A DNA stretch of 11,547 bases from Bacteroidota bacterium (GCA_021796055.1 JAJYOS010000107.1:1-11547); one strand, 5' to 3'; counted from the stretch's first letter, positions 1 to 8,730 are shown. The notes: generated from the letters alone by a model not told the origin. Numbers and translations: made by a program.

Positions 1-1854
1 AGAATTGGAGGCAAGTCCAATACAGGCGAGGGTGGCGAGGAAAATGACCGTTTCAAGAGGCTTCCGAACGGCGACAGCATGCGATCTGCGATAAAGCAGG
101 TTGCGTCCGCGAGGTTCGGCGTAACCGCGGAATATCTTGTCAACGCGGACGAACTTCAGATAAAGATGGCCCAAGGCGCCAAGCCGGGCGAAGGTGGACA
201 GCTTCCCGGTTTCAAAGTCGACAAGGTCATCGCAAAGGTTCGCCACAGCATCGCCGGGGTTACCCTGATTAGCCCTCCGCCGCATCACGACATTTATTCT
301 ATCGAGGATCTCAAGCAGCTTATCTTCGATTTGAAGAACGTCAACCCCAACGCGCGAGTAAGCGTTAAGCTCGTTTCTGAAGTGGGCGTTGGCACCATCG
401 CCGCCGGTGTCGCCAAGGCGCACGCTGATCATATCCTGATAAGCGGACACGACGGTGGAACAGGCGCGAGCCCGATCTCGTCGATCCAGTACGCAGGCAC
501 GCCATGGGAGCTTGGACTAAGCGAAGCTCACCAGACTCTGATGCTGAACGGGCTTAGAGATCGCGTGTATCTTGCCGCCGACGGTCAAATGAAGACCGGC
601 AGGGATGTCGTCATAGCCGCTCTCCTCGGCGCAGAAGAATTCGGCTTCGCGACGGCTCCGCTCGTTACCCAGGGCTGCATCATGATGAGAAAATGTCATC
701 TCAACACTTGCCCGACCGGCGTGGCGACGCAGGATCCCGAATTGAGGAAGAAATTCATTGGAAAGCCAGAGTACGTCGTCAACTTCATGTTTTATATCGC
801 CGAGGAAGTGAGAGAGTTGATGGCGGCATTGGGCTTCAGAAGGTTAACCGATATGATCGGCAAGACCGAGAAGATTATTCCTGTTCGCCTGAACGAGCAC
901 TGGAAAGCGCGCGGGCTCGATCTTACGAAGCCGCTCTTCAAGCCGACGCCGCTTCATGAGACGAACAGCTACCGCACCCGCGAGCAGGATCACGAACTGG
1001 GAAACCAGCTCGACCACGAGTTTATACAGCTGGCAAAACCTGCCCTCGAGGGAGGTAAGCCGGTTCAGATTAAACAAAGGATTCGCAATATCAATAGAAC
1101 CGTCGGCGCAATGCTGTCGGGAGAAATAGCCAAGCGTTACGGCGACGAAGGACTTCCTGACGGTATGATAAAGATTGAGATGCGAGGCACAGCGGGACAG
1201 AGCTTCGGGGCTTTCCTCGCTCGCGGTGTCGAACTGGATCTCACCGGAGAGTCGAATGATTACACGGGGAAAGGACTCTCAGGCGGAAGGGTGATCGTAA
1301 AAGTCCCGCCGGAGGTTACATTCGACCCGGCGGAGAATATAATCATAGGCAACACGTGCCTCTACGGCGCGACGAGCGGTGAAGCGTATTTCAACGGCGT
1401 CGCAGGCGAAAGGTTCGCCGTACGCAACTCCGGCGCCTACGCGGTCATCGAGGGTGTCGGCGACCACGGCTGCGAGTACATGACAGGCGGACGAGTAGCC
1501 GTTCTCGGAAAGATCGGCAGGAACTTCGCCGCCGGAATGTCCGGTGGAATCGCGTACGTTTGGGACCCGAACAAGGTAGCCGAAAGGTTCATAAACCACG
1601 GGATGGTTTCAGTCGAATATCTCATCTATGACGAAGATATTTCCGAGCTCCATTCCATGGTGCAGAAACACTTCGAGTACACTGGCTCGAAGCGAGCCGA
1701 ATTCATTTTGAAGAACTGGAGTACAGAGAAGGATAATTTCTGGAAGATCATTCCGGAGGAATATCAGAAAGCTCTAGCGCAATTGGCAAAAGAACAACAG
1801 ACTGCGGTGGGAACGGGCGGTGTCGTTGTGGAAGGAGAAGTAGTTCATGGGTAA
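1..1854 (+). CDS. gltB: Glutamate synthase (NADPH) large subunit, C-terminal part (5' end outside window)
   Basis: The large (alpha) subunit of GOGAT makes glutamate from 2-oxoglutarate and ammonia channelled from glutamine, using electrons passed from GltD. The frame is open from base 1 and begins with the family motif [11 protein letters not shown], so the N-terminal amidotransferase and central domains lie off the window. About 617 codons of a usual ~1,500 are present. The FMN-barrel part includes [11 protein letters not shown]. The 3Fe-4S cysteines are visible codons 226, 232 and 237 (C-x5-C-x4-C), the canonical spacing. The C-terminal GXGXG beta-helix is clear ([23 protein letters not shown], repeated G-rich turns to about codon 515). 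A short Gly/Val-rich tail follows. The stop overlaps the gltD start by 8 nt, so the two are very probably translationally coupled. No frameshift or missing key residue is seen. The internal ATG at 79 is not the real start. Confidence 0.97.
   Translation, partial: RIGGKSNTGEGGEENDRFKRLPNGDSMRSAIKQVASARFGVTAEYLVNADELQIKMAQGAKPGEGGQLPGFKVDKVIAKVRHSIAGVTLISPPPHHDIYSIEDLKQLIFDLKNVNPNARVSVKLVSEVGVGTIAAGVAKAHADHILISGHDGGTGASPISSIQYAGTPWELGLSEAHQTLMLNGLRDRVYLAADGQMKTGRDVVIAALLGAEEFGFATAPLVTQGCIMMRKCHLNTCPTGVATQDPELRKKFIGKPEYVVNFMFYIAEEVRELMAALGFRRLTDMIGKTEKIIPVRLNEHWKARGLDLTKPLFKPTPLHETNSYRTREQDHELGNQLDHEFIQLAKPALEGGKPVQIKQRIRNINRTVGAMLSGEIAKRYGDEGLPDGMIKIEMRGTAGQSFGAFLARGVELDLTGESNDYTGKGLSGGRVIVKVPPEVTFDPAENIIIGNTCLYGATSGEAYFNGVAGERFAVRNSGAYAVIEGVGDHGCEYMTGGRVAVLGKIGRNFAAGMSGGIAYVWDPNKVAERFINHGMVSVEYLIYDEDISELHSMVQKHFEYTGSKRAEFILKNWSTEKDNFWKIIPEEYQKALAQLAKEQQTAVGTGGVVVEGEVVHG
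1832..1837 (+). promoter_or_regulatory. Ribosome binding site of gltD
   Basis: AAGGAG lies nine bases before the ATG at 1847, entirely within the last codons of gltB. It fixes the gltD start and supports coupled translation of the two subunits. Confidence 0.75.
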
Positions 1855-3307
1855 GCCCACGGGATTCATGGAATATAAAAGAGCAGTTCCAGAGCATGAT
1901 GCTCCATCAGAACGGCTGACGAATTATAAGGAATTCGAGAGAAGATTCCACTCTGCCGATGCGAAGATACAGGCCGCTCGCTGCATGGATTGCGGAATAC
2001 CTTTCTGTCACGGCGACACTGGGTGCCCTGTGCAGAATTATATTCCGGAGTGGAACGATCTCATATACAAGGGACACTGGCGCGAGGCGTTGGGAAATCT
2101 CCTCTCGACGAACAACTTCCCTGAGTTCACCGGAAGACTCTGCCCGGCGCCGTGCGAGACGGCGTGCACGTTAGGCATCCACGAGGAGCCGGTCAGCATC
2201 AAGGGAATCGAGCGTACCATCATCGACAAAGGCTGGGAAGAAGGCTGGGTGAAGCCGCGCATGCCATATGTCATGAGTGGAAAACGTGTCGCCGTTGTAG
2301 GCTCGGGTCCTGCCGGACTCGCCGCCGCCCAGCAGCTCTGCAGGGCTGGTCACATCGTGACGGTCTTCGAGAAGAACGACAGGATAGGCGGCCTCCTCAG
2401 GTACGGCATTCCCGACTTCAAGCTTGAGAAATCCGTCATCGACCGGCGACTCGAGCAAATGACGATCGAGGGAGTAGAGTTCAGAACCGGCGTCAATGTC
2501 GGAGTAGATATTCCGGCGATGAAGCTAGTCGAGGATTACGACGCTGTCATTCTGGCGGGCGGCTCAGAGAAGCCGAGGGATATCGGAATTCCGGGAAGAG
2601 AACTAAAAGGAATACATTTCGCCATGGAATTCCTCCCGCAGCAGAACAAAGTGAACGCCGGAGACACGGTAAAACGGCAGACCACCGCGAAAGGGAAGGA
2701 CGTCGTTATCATCGGCGGCGGCGATACGGGCTCTGACTGCCTCGGGACCTCGAACAGGCAGGGAGCCAATTCGGTGACGCAGCTAGAGGTCCTTCCGAAG
2801 CCGCCGGAACAGCGGCCCGAAAGCACACCGTGGCCATATTGGCCGATGGTACTTCGAACGTCGTCGAGCCATGAGGAAGGTGTAGAGAGAATGTGGAGCA
2901 TAAATACCAGGTCGTTCAAAGGGAACGAGAAGGGTGAAGTCACCGCGCTTGAATGTATCCAAGTCAAACTTGAGAACGGGAAGTTTGTAGATATCCCCGG
3001 GACTGAGTTTGAACTGAAGGCGGACCTGGTGCTGATCGCCGCTGGGTTTGTACATCCGACCCACGAAGGGATGCTCAACGAGCTCAAAGAGTCCGGTCTT
3101 GAACTCGACAAACGTGGAAACGTCAAGGCCGAGTTCGGCGACTCAGAGAACGCGCACGCCACAACACTCAGGAAGGTTTTCGCCTGCGGTGACATGAGGC
3201 GTGGGCAGTCGCTCGTCGTTTGGGCGATCGCTGAAGGAAGGAAATGCGCTGCTGCCGTCCACAGCTATCTTACACAAGAGGCAGCGGTCGAAGAAAACAG
3301 CTTCTGA
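1847..3307 (+). CDS. gltD: Glutamate synthase (NADPH) small subunit
   Basis: The GOGAT beta subunit oxidises NADPH on FAD and sends electrons through 4Fe-4S clusters to GltB. At 486 aa it has the usual family length. The N-terminal cluster domain carries Cys46, 49, 54 and 60 and then Cys99, 103 and 107 ([12 protein letters not shown]). An FAD dinucleotide-binding motif GSGPAG lies at residues 152-157. A second nucleotide-binding motif, GGGDTG, at residues 290-295 belongs to the NADPH domain. The C-terminal FAD contact region ends in the family-typical [20 protein letters not shown]. The ATG at 1847 has AAGGAG nine bases upstream, inside the end of gltB, and overlaps that gene by 8 nt. Related FAD subunits occur in other enzymes (for example PreT and SudA), but adjacency to gltB settles the assignment. 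Confidence 0.97.
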   Translation: MGKPTGFMEYKRAVPEHDAPSERLTNYKEFERRFHSADAKIQAARCMDCGIPFCHGDTGCPVQNYIPEWNDLIYKGHWREALGNLLSTNNFPEFTGRLCPAPCETACTLGIHEEPVSIKGIERTIIDKGWEEGWVKPRMPYVMSGKRVAVVGSGPAGLAAAQQLCRAGHIVTVFEKNDRIGGLLRYGIPDFKLEKSVIDRRLEQMTIEGVEFRTGVNVGVDIPAMKLVEDYDAVILAGGSEKPRDIGIPGRELKGIHFAMEFLPQQNKVNAGDTVKRQTTAKGKDVVIIGGGDTGSDCLGTSNRQGANSVTQLEVLPKPPEQRPESTPWPYWPMVLRTSSSHEEGVERMWSINTRSFKGNEKGEVTALECIQVKLENGKFVDIPGTEFELKADLVLIAAGFVHPTHEGMLNELKESGLELDKRGNVKAEFGDSENAHATTLRKVFACGDMRRGQSLVVWAIAEGRKCAAAVHSYLTQEAAVEENSF

Positions 3308-3372
3308 TTCCTCGCTTAAATAATGCAGGAGAGTCGTAGAGTATCGCGATCCGAATAGATGACGTGCCGGGC

Positions 3373-3378
3373 AGGGGA
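3373..3378 (+). promoter_or_regulatory. Ribosome binding site supporting a GTG start
   Basis: AGGGGA lies five bases before GTG at 3384. That GTG is the only start codon between the upstream in-frame stop and the conserved PP-loop. Confidence 0.6.
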
Positions 3379-3383
3379 TCAAA

Positions 3384-4112
3384 GTGAGCGGTTCCGATGC
3401 CGTATTCAACTGGAGCGGCGGAAAAGATTCCGCCCTCGCGCTCCACAAGATAATTCTCGATGGCGCGCCGCAAATCGCTCGCCTGCTCACGACAGTTAAC
3501 GAAAGTGTTGGCAGGGTCTCAATGCATGGGGTGAGAACCGAGCTTCTTGAACGACAAGCGGAACTCATTGGTATACCATTGGTGCAGGTCAAGCTCCCTG
3601 AAATGCCGGACATGCTTACCTACGAGGAAGTCATGATGGAACAGCTCCTGAAGTTAACCGAAGAGGGGATCAGGACCGCAGTGTTCGGGGACATTTTTCT
3701 CGATGATCTCCGGAAATACCGGGAAGAAAAATTATCCGCGATCGGAATGAATTGTCTTTTCCCGTTATGGAAAAGCCCCACAACAACTCTTGTAGAAGAA
3801 TTTATCGACCTCGGTTTCAAGGCGATCACGGTCTGCGTCGACGAAAGGCGTTTGGATAGGAGCTTCGTGGGGAGACTGATCGACCGTTCATTCATAGCCG
3901 ATCTTCCCCCAGGGGTGGATCCGTGCGGTGAAAATGGGGAGTACCACTCGTTCGTGTATGACGGACCCATATTCAAGGAGCCGATCCGTCTTAAGAAGGG
4001 CGAAATTGTCTACAGAAAATATTCGAAACCTCGTTCTGAATCCGGCGGCGGTGGAAGTTCTCCGGACCCATTCGACACAGGTTTCTGGTACTGCGACCTC
4101 CTGCCTTATTAA
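3384..4112 (+). CDS. PP-loop ATP-binding protein, Dph6 (diphthine-ammonia ligase)/MJ0570 family
   Basis: This is a 242-aa protein with the PP-loop motif SGGKDS at residues 11-16, which binds ATP and adenylates a substrate in N-type ATP pyrophosphatases. Further family marks are GDIFLDDLRKYRE mid-protein, the FPLW motif, GVDPCGENGEYHSFVYDGP and the C-terminal FWYCDLLP. In eukaryotes and archaea Dph6 amidates diphthine on elongation factor 2. Bacteria lack diphthamide, so the bacterial substrate is unknown and the name should be read as family only. The start is GTG: the frame is closed by TGA at 3360-3362, no ATG lies before the PP-loop, and AGGGGA sits five bases upstream. The gene follows gltD by 76 nt on the same strand with no hairpin terminator between, so co-transcription with gltBD is possible but unproven. 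Confidence 0.87.
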   Translation: MSGSDAVFNWSGGKDSALALHKIILDGAPQIARLLTTVNESVGRVSMHGVRTELLERQAELIGIPLVQVKLPEMPDMLTYEEVMMEQLLKLTEEGIRTAVFGDIFLDDLRKYREEKLSAIGMNCLFPLWKSPTTTLVEEFIDLGFKAITVCVDERRLDRSFVGRLIDRSFIADLPPGVDPCGENGEYHSFVYDGPIFKEPIRLKKGEIVYRKYSKPRSESGGGGSSPDPFDTGFWYCDLLPY

Positions 4113-4363
4113 CTCCGTGTGTTGATCGATTCCTACTCAATAGGCTCATATCTCGGGGCGACCTTGCGTCATCCTCTTCAGATTGGATTGGAATTTAACA
4201 GAAGCTAGGATAATTTCTGAAGTAAAGCAGATGCGGGCAGTGTTGCTGACAGATTTGTATTGCCGGCTTTTTTCACTTCATATTCCTCGAATCGTCAGAA
4301 CTCTCACACTATCGCAGTCCTTCTGCCATCGTAGAATTTTCATTAATGTTGTCAGGAAATTGT
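4113..4363. other. Intergenic region, no gene recognised
   Basis: These 251 nt lie between the PP-loop gene and the lipoprotein gene. I found no RNA gene, clear hairpin terminator or convincing sigma-70 or Bacteroidetes-type promoter. The promoter of the lipoprotein gene presumably lies here. One short open frame (from 4183) runs out of the region and shows no protein-like features. Confidence 0.5.
4354..4358 (+). promoter_or_regulatory. Ribosome binding site of the propeller lipoprotein
   Basis: AGGAA lies five bases before ATG 4364. The alternative in-frame ATG at 4346 has no comparable sequence upstream and would add six residues before the basic n-region. Confidence 0.6.
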
Positions 4364-5356
4364 ATGAATAGACGTATCATCGCATTGTCCGCAATCGCTT
4401 CTGCTCTAATCTTCGCCGGCTGTACCAAACAGAGTAGCATAGTCGGTCCTCCATCCGGTTCAGCGAGTTGGACGCAGGTTAACGGTCTGACGGGATTTTA
4501 CAACATCGTCGCAAGCGGATCCGATCTTTACGCTGCGGGAAACTATGGAGTCTTTCGTTCGACAGATAACGGTAGTAACTGGGTCGTGACGGACTCGAGC
4601 CTTGCATCGGGCGATTATACAGTCGCAGCCGTGAATGGCAATCTTTTCATAGGTGACTATAACAACCAGACCGGTATCATGAAATCAACCGATGGTGGTG
4701 CGACATGGACCGAATGCGATTCGGGGCTCGCAACTGCCTTCAGCGGAGTCTATCAAAACGTCTACTGCATCAAGGCTGTCGACTCGGTCATATTCGCAGG
4801 GACATCTTCCAATGGAATTTTTAAATCTACAGACAACGGCACCACATGGACGGCGGCAAATCAGGGCATTAGCTACGGCACGACAGTCTTCAGCCTTGTC
4901 ACGTCAGGGCCAAACATCATCGCCGGTACGCAGTCCGGTATGTATCTTTCATCGAACAACGGCGAAAGCTGGATCGCGAACGACAGCGGCCTCGTCAACA
5001 TGAGCCCTTATTACTCGGGCGCTCCGTACGTTACTTCGCTTGCTGCCGTTGGATCAAATGTCTACGCCGGAGCGGTAGGGTCGCAGTTATTTCTTTCAGA
5101 AAATAATGGCGTGAGCTGGATATACATCAGCAACGGAGTACCCGGAAGCGGTCAGTCGGGAGTTGGCGTGGCTGCCGTCGATTCGAACGTCGTATTGGTA
5201 GACGATAATGGCGTATTCACGACCACCAATTACGGCGTTAGCTGGAAGAACATCACTGGGAACCTACCGAGCGCGTCGTTATCCGCTTTCGACGAAGCGA
5301 ATGGTTATTTATACGTGCAGCTCAGTAACGGGAGTGTCTGGCGCATGCGGATCTGA
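4364..5356 (+). CDS. Predicted lipoprotein with six Asp-box (BNR-type) repeats; beta-propeller
   Basis: The 330-aa product starts with a lipoprotein signal peptide: basic MNRR, a hydrophobic stretch, then FAGC with the modifiable Cys at residue 20. The mature part holds six Asp-box turns (S/T-x-D/N-x-G-x-x-W) at residues 66-73, 108-115, 155-162, 196-203, 245-252 and 287-294. Their 41-49-residue spacing matches one blade each. Extra strands at both ends (SWTQV near the N-terminus and SVWRMRI at the C-terminus) could close a six- or seven-bladed ring. Such propellers occur in sialidases, sortilin/VPS10 and Ycf48-like assembly factors. No sialidase catalytic residues could be assigned, so a binding or scaffold role is more likely. 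The ATG at 4364 is preferred over the ATG at 4346 because it has AGGAA five bases upstream and gives a normal signal-peptide n-region. It converges with the barrel gene across 23 nt. Confidence 0.82.
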   Translation: MNRRIIALSAIASALIFAGCTKQSSIVGPPSGSASWTQVNGLTGFYNIVASGSDLYAAGNYGVFRSTDNGSNWVVTDSSLASGDYTVAAVNGNLFIGDYNNQTGIMKSTDGGATWTECDSGLATAFSGVYQNVYCIKAVDSVIFAGTSSNGIFKSTDNGTTWTAANQGISYGTTVFSLVTSGPNIIAGTQSGMYLSSNNGESWIANDSGLVNMSPYYSGAPYVTSLAAVGSNVYAGAVGSQLFLSENNGVSWIYISNGVPGSGQSGVGVAAVDSNVVLVDDNGVFTTTNYGVSWKNITGNLPSASLSAFDEANGYLYVQLSNGSVWRMRI

Positions 5357-5379
5357 CGCGGCGATACCAGTAGCTCTTT

Positions 5380-6579
5380 TCAGAAGTATGTCTCCAGCTT
5401 CAGGTAGTATGCCTGGGGGTAGTACCAGTATTCAGTGAGTGTCCTGCCGAAAGTGTATAGGGATCCCAACGCGATCGACGCATTGTCGCTGGCAGAATAG
5501 TTGATCGTCCCAGCGAGGTAACCGCTTCCGTCGCTGAAGTTGGAGATCGATGCCAACGTCACTGTGATAAGAGAAGTCGCCTGATATGAGCCGCTCAGCG
5601 CGAGATAATCCTTGGCGACATTTAGTATCCGCCCTTCCAGCACGCCTGCAAAATCGTATTTCGACCTGTCGAGCGTTCCCTGGCCGTTGTGATAATATTC
5701 GAACAGCCCGTAAAGCCTGTCTGTGAATTGATAATCCATACCGAGTATCCACCTCACATAATACCCACCTGACTTAGCCGGATCGCGCGAGACCAGCGCT
5801 TCTCCTCGTATCCCGGCGGTCCAGACATTCCCCGCGAAGTCTCCTCCCGCGATCGGCTCTCTGTCAAGCGATCCCCCGAGCACCGCGAAATCATAACCTA
5901 ATATATTCGTCCTAAACCTGGCCGCGTAGTTAGATGATTTAAAATGGTACTCAGAGTTATAAACAATCTGGAGGTCAGTCAACTGGCCGAGAAAGAACTT
6001 CATTGATATGGCGTCGGCGCCGTCCTTCTCGATTTTTCCGAAGTCGGCAGGGTTGATCGGGTTGAATATATCCGTTGGGTTCCACACCCTTCCGGTTCCC
6101 CAGCTTATTCTCTGCCTGCCTATGACGAGAGTTCCGAAAGAAAATTCCTGATCTATATAGAGCCGGTCGATGTAATCTGATACCGTCGCATGTTTCACGT
6201 CAACTGGCTGCCAGCGTAAACCGATGACCTGTCGAAGCGGAGTTGTCGAGGCAAGTCCGAACGAGACATTCTGAGAATAATAAAGCCCGTCAACTTCGTA
6301 GGCCAGGCCTATCTTCGTATTGTCGCCGATGTGAAGCGTCGGTCGGAGCCGCAATCTTATCAGGTCGGAAAATTCTGAAGGGGATACACCGGTCAATTCA
6401 GCCAGCGTAGGGTGTATATTCTCATATACCGGCATCTCCATAACGTATCCCTGGAAGTTGAGCTCGGTCCCCGGGAGAAGCGATGTTTGCCCGAATGCCG
6501 GAATGCTTGGGAGAACCAGAAATAGAGTGGCCACGATTAGGCTCAACACCGGTTGGCGCGCGAGCTTCAATCTGCGCAT
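5380..6579 (-). CDS. Exported outer-membrane beta-barrel protein (porin-like), function unknown
   Basis: From ATG 6579 the product is 399 aa. It begins with a signal peptide (MRRLKLARQ, hydrophobic core, PAFG|Q, predicted cleavage after residue 30). The rest is rich in alternating aromatic/hydrophobic strands typical of a transmembrane barrel and ends in Phe (LKLETYF), like many BAM-inserted outer-membrane proteins. The segment IGRQRISWGTGRVWNPTD followed by FNPINPADF resembles a signature I associate with porin-like families such as DUF1302, but I cannot assign a family. It is not TolC-like: there is no long helical part. Start choice is open. ATG 6579 has GGGGAA seven bases upstream, ATG 6594 has AGGA only three bases upstream, and ATG 6609 has none. 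The gene begins 37 nt after the ATPase gene stop, so it is probably the last gene of the ABC operon. Confidence 0.78.
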   Translation of the reverse strand: MRRLKLARQPVLSLIVATLFLVLPSIPAFGQTSLLPGTELNFQGYVMEMPVYENIHPTLAELTGVSPSEFSDLIRLRLRPTLHIGDNTKIGLAYEVDGLYYSQNVSFGLASTTPLRQVIGLRWQPVDVKHATVSDYIDRLYIDQEFSFGTLVIGRQRISWGTGRVWNPTDIFNPINPADFGKIEKDGADAISMKFFLGQLTDLQIVYNSEYHFKSSNYAARFRTNILGYDFAVLGGSLDREPIAGGDFAGNVWTAGIRGEALVSRDPAKSGGYYVRWILGMDYQFTDRLYGLFEYYHNGQGTLDRSKYDFAGVLEGRILNVAKDYLALSGSYQATSLITVTLASISNFSDGSGYLAGTINYSASDNASIALGSLYTFGRTLTEYWYYPQAYYLKLETYF

Positions 6580-6586
6580 GCTATCG

Positions 6587-6592
6587 TTCCCC
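6587..6592 (-). promoter_or_regulatory. Ribosome binding site favouring the 6579 start of the barrel gene
   Basis: GGGGAA on the minus strand lies seven bases before ATG 6579. This start also gives the most typical signal peptide. The competing AGGA before ATG 6594 is unusually close to its start codon. Confidence 0.45.
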
Positions 6593-6616
6593 ATGGTTCC
6601 TACGTCCATCGATCGT

Positions 6617-7318
6617 TCAGACGTTAACCTTGTCGTCGACGATCTGGCCGTCCTTGAGTATTAACAGCCTATGTGCTCGCCCGATAACTTGAGGATCATG
6701 CGATGAAAAGACGAAGGTTATTCTGTCTTCATGGTTGAGCTTCTCCATCAGTTCGAGAAGCTTTACCGCTGTATCTGAATCGAGGTTTGCGGTCGGCTCA
6801 TCGGCCAGGACAAGTCTCGGATCGTTTGATATCGCGCGTGCGATGGCCACACGTTGCTGCTGCCCGCCGCTCATTTCATTGGGACGTTTATTTGCCAGCT
6901 CGCCGATGCCAAGCTCTTCAAGAAGGGCAAGGGACTTCCGTTTTCTCTCCGCGGCGTCTATTCCTCTGAGCATCATGGTAAACTCGACATTCTCAAGCGC
7001 GCTGAGGACCGGATTGAGATTATATGCTTGAAAAACAAAACCTATCTTTCTGAGGCGGATGTCGGCAAGCTGCCGGCGTGTTTTTGAAGCTACGTCTTCT
7101 CCATCGATGTATACCGCTCCTTCGGTCGGCTTGTCGAGCGTGCCGATAAGATTAAGCAATGTTGTTTTCCCGGAGCCCGATGGTCCCGCGATGACAGAGA
7201 AATCGCCGGGCAGAACCGTCATGTTAATTCCTCGAAGTGCGTCCACCGGCACGCCGTTGTCGCTGTAAACTTTCCGTACGTTGTCGACCCGAACAATTTC
7301 AGATGCATTTGTATTCAT
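6617..7318 (-). CDS. ABC transporter ATP-binding protein, LolD/MacB type
   Basis: This 233-aa cytoplasmic nucleotide-binding subunit belongs to the family that drives LolCDE lipoprotein release, MacB efflux and FtsE-like systems. All motifs are intact: Walker A GPSGSGKT at residues 45-52, Q-loop Gln97, signature MSGGQQQRVAIARA at 149-162, Walker B LVLADEP at 169-175 with Glu174, D-loop NLDS at 178-181, and H-loop His207. The pattern TLDKPTEG, FVFQAYNLNPVLSALENVE and LADEPTANLD is typical of the LolD/MacB (type VII) group. It is the only ATPase in the window, while at least four FtsX-type permease genes precede it, so it probably powers all of them. A GGAG lies ten bases before the ATG, a little far. 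It is 183 nt downstream of permease A. Confidence 0.93.
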   Translation of the reverse strand: MNTNASEIVRVDNVRKVYSDNGVPVDALRGINMTVLPGDFSVIAGPSGSGKTTLLNLIGTLDKPTEGAVYIDGEDVASKTRRQLADIRLRKIGFVFQAYNLNPVLSALENVEFTMMLRGIDAAERKRKSLALLEELGIGELANKRPNEMSGGQQQRVAIARAISNDPRLVLADEPTANLDSDTAVKLLELMEKLNHEDRITFVFSSHDPQVIGRAHRLLILKDGQIVDDKVNV

Positions 7319-7462
7319 AATTTGTGTTCTCCGTGACTTTCTAATTTCCTCAAGCCGGTCTGCCTATTTCTGCTGGATGATAGACCATCGGTTTCTCATG
7401 CCGCTCCAAATACACTTTATTACATTAAACTTCTTAGTTCCTTATTCAGCCGGCTAAAAGTT

Positions 7463-7496
7463 TTATTCCATTATTCCAACTTTCCATAATCCCCTT
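7463..7496. repeat. Period-8 degenerate tandem repeat after permease A
   Basis: About four imperfect 8-nt units on the plus strand read ATTCCATT, ATTCCAAC, TTTCCATA, ATCCCCTT (7465-7496), preceded by a partial unit. The block ends five bases from the stop codon of permease A, on its transcript 3' side. A matching block sits in the same place after permease A'. Function is unknown. Confidence 0.6.
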
Positions 7497-7501
7497 TCCC
7501 T

Positions 7502-8716
7502 TCAGCTGGCTCTTATCGCTTCCACCGGTTGAAGCTTTATTGCTCTCATGGCCGGATAAATGGCGCCGATCACCGTGGCAATAGGTATTATTATCGCCGC
7601 ATTCAAGACAGTAGAAGCGCCGACGACAGGGTAGATTTTAGTGCCGATGCCGACAGATTTCAGACTTTGAGAAAAGGCGGCAAGGTTCCAGCCGCTATGC
7701 GACAGCGGAATATTTATCGCGAGGGAAATCGCGAGTCCCACAACGGTGCCGACGGCTCCCAGGTAGAAGGCCTCTGCTAAAATCATCGTCACGATGCGCT
7801 TGTTCGACATTCCAATTGCCATGTCAACGCCAAATTCATGTGTCCGCTCCATGACTGCCATTAGCATTGTATTTATTATTCCGAATATCAGGGCAATGGC
7901 TATGATCGCGTAGAATATGTATATCATTTGATCATATAACTGTATCTGCATAACAAGGAGTGGAAGCATCTGTTTATATGTCAGCACTTCCATGTCGGAC
8001 GGAAGCCGCGACCTCAGCTGCCGCGAGATTGAATCTGTTTGCTTCGGGTCGATGGGATTGACGACAAATTCGGAGACCCTTCCTGCCGCGCCGAGCATCT
8101 TCCGCGCAGTCTCGAGTGGAATATACACATGGGTCTGATCGAAGCCCGAATCGAAAGTCTCAAACAATCCGACCACGCGACACGCCTCCGCCCCTACGCT
8201 CCCTCCGATTCGTGAAGCCATGATGACGACCTTGTCACCGATTCCCACCTTTAGTTTCTCCGCTGTCGCAGTGCTGATGATGATGTCGTTAGGCTTGTCG
8301 GTCAAGTAGGTCCCTTTGACTATATACTTGTGAACAGTCGTAATGCGCTCTTCCTCGCGAGGGACTATTCCCACTATTGACACACCGGACGAATTGGAAG
8401 CGCTGCTTATGAGGCCGAATACTCTTAATCGCTCCGAGAAGCTGACAGTGGTGCTGTCGTGAGAAAGGGCGGCGCGGACAGGCGCGGTGTTCTCAATCGA
8501 ATTTTTCAGGGTAGGATCGTCGTGATACCCTTTTGAATGGATCTGAATGTATCCCGCGTCGGTCCCGATTTGGTTCGTCAGCATCTGCTGCATCATCCCT
8601 ATCGAGAAGGCATCCGTCAGGACCAACGCAATCACACCTACCATTATCGACAGGATCAGGATAAACGATCTGCGTTTGTTTCGAAGTATGTTGCGCCAGG
8701 CGATGAGACTTAACAT
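7502..8716 (-). CDS. FtsX-domain ABC permease (LolC/E or MacB-like), copy A
   Basis: This 404-aa inner-membrane protein has the MacB/LolC/E layout. A cytoplasmic N-terminus (AWRNILRNKRRS) leads into TM1 at about residues 17-38. A periplasmic core domain runs to about 260. An FtsX domain with three TM segments follows (from about 265 to the C-terminus), ending in the coupling-type motif YPAMRAIKLQPVEAIR. It contains INTMLMAVMERTHEFGVDMAIG, the family-typical segment after TM2. It is a close paralogue of the 410-aa protein at 10181-11413. No Shine-Dalgarno is visible before the ATG, and the leader is AT-rich and repeated. Permease B ends 42 nt upstream. A and B probably form a heterodimer as LolC and LolE do; substrate is unknown. 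The C-terminal stop lies 183 nt before the ATPase gene. Confidence 0.9.
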   Translation of the reverse strand: MLSLIAWRNILRNKRRSFILILSIMVGVIALVLTDAFSIGMMQQMLTNQIGTDAGYIQIHSKGYHDDPTLKNSIENTAPVRAALSHDSTTVSFSERLRVFGLISSASNSSGVSIVGIVPREEERITTVHKYIVKGTYLTDKPNDIIISTATAEKLKVGIGDKVVIMASRIGGSVGAEACRVVGLFETFDSGFDQTHVYIPLETARKMLGAAGRVSEFVVNPIDPKQTDSISRQLRSRLPSDMEVLTYKQMLPLLVMQIQLYDQMIYIFYAIIAIALIFGIINTMLMAVMERTHEFGVDMAIGMSNKRIVTMILAEAFYLGAVGTVVGLAISLAINIPLSHSGWNLAAFSQSLKSVGIGTKIYPVVGASTVLNAAIIIPIATVIGAIYPAMRAIKLQPVEAIRAS

Positions 8717-8730
8717 AAAGTAGTTGAAGA

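Noticed and set aside
2536..3195. Long minus-strand open frame (219 codons) inside gltD
   Set aside because: It lies wholly opposite an intact gltD with all its motifs. The translation is Ser/Pro-rich with no recognisable domain, as expected of a GC-driven antisense shadow.
4183..4371. Short plus-strand open frame in the gap before the lipoprotein gene
   Set aside because: It has 62 codons, a TTG start, no ribosome binding site and no protein-like pattern, and it runs into the lipoprotein start in another frame.
4364..5356. Sialidase assignment for the Asp-box protein
   Set aside because: Asp-boxes are structural and shared by many propellers. The arginine triad and other catalytic residues of sialidases could not be identified.
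7407..7414. TGTATTTG on the minus strand upstream of the ATPase gene, like a Bacteroidetes -7 box
   Set aside because: It has one mismatch to TAnnTTTG and no TTG at the expected upstream distance, so it is not distinguishable from chance.
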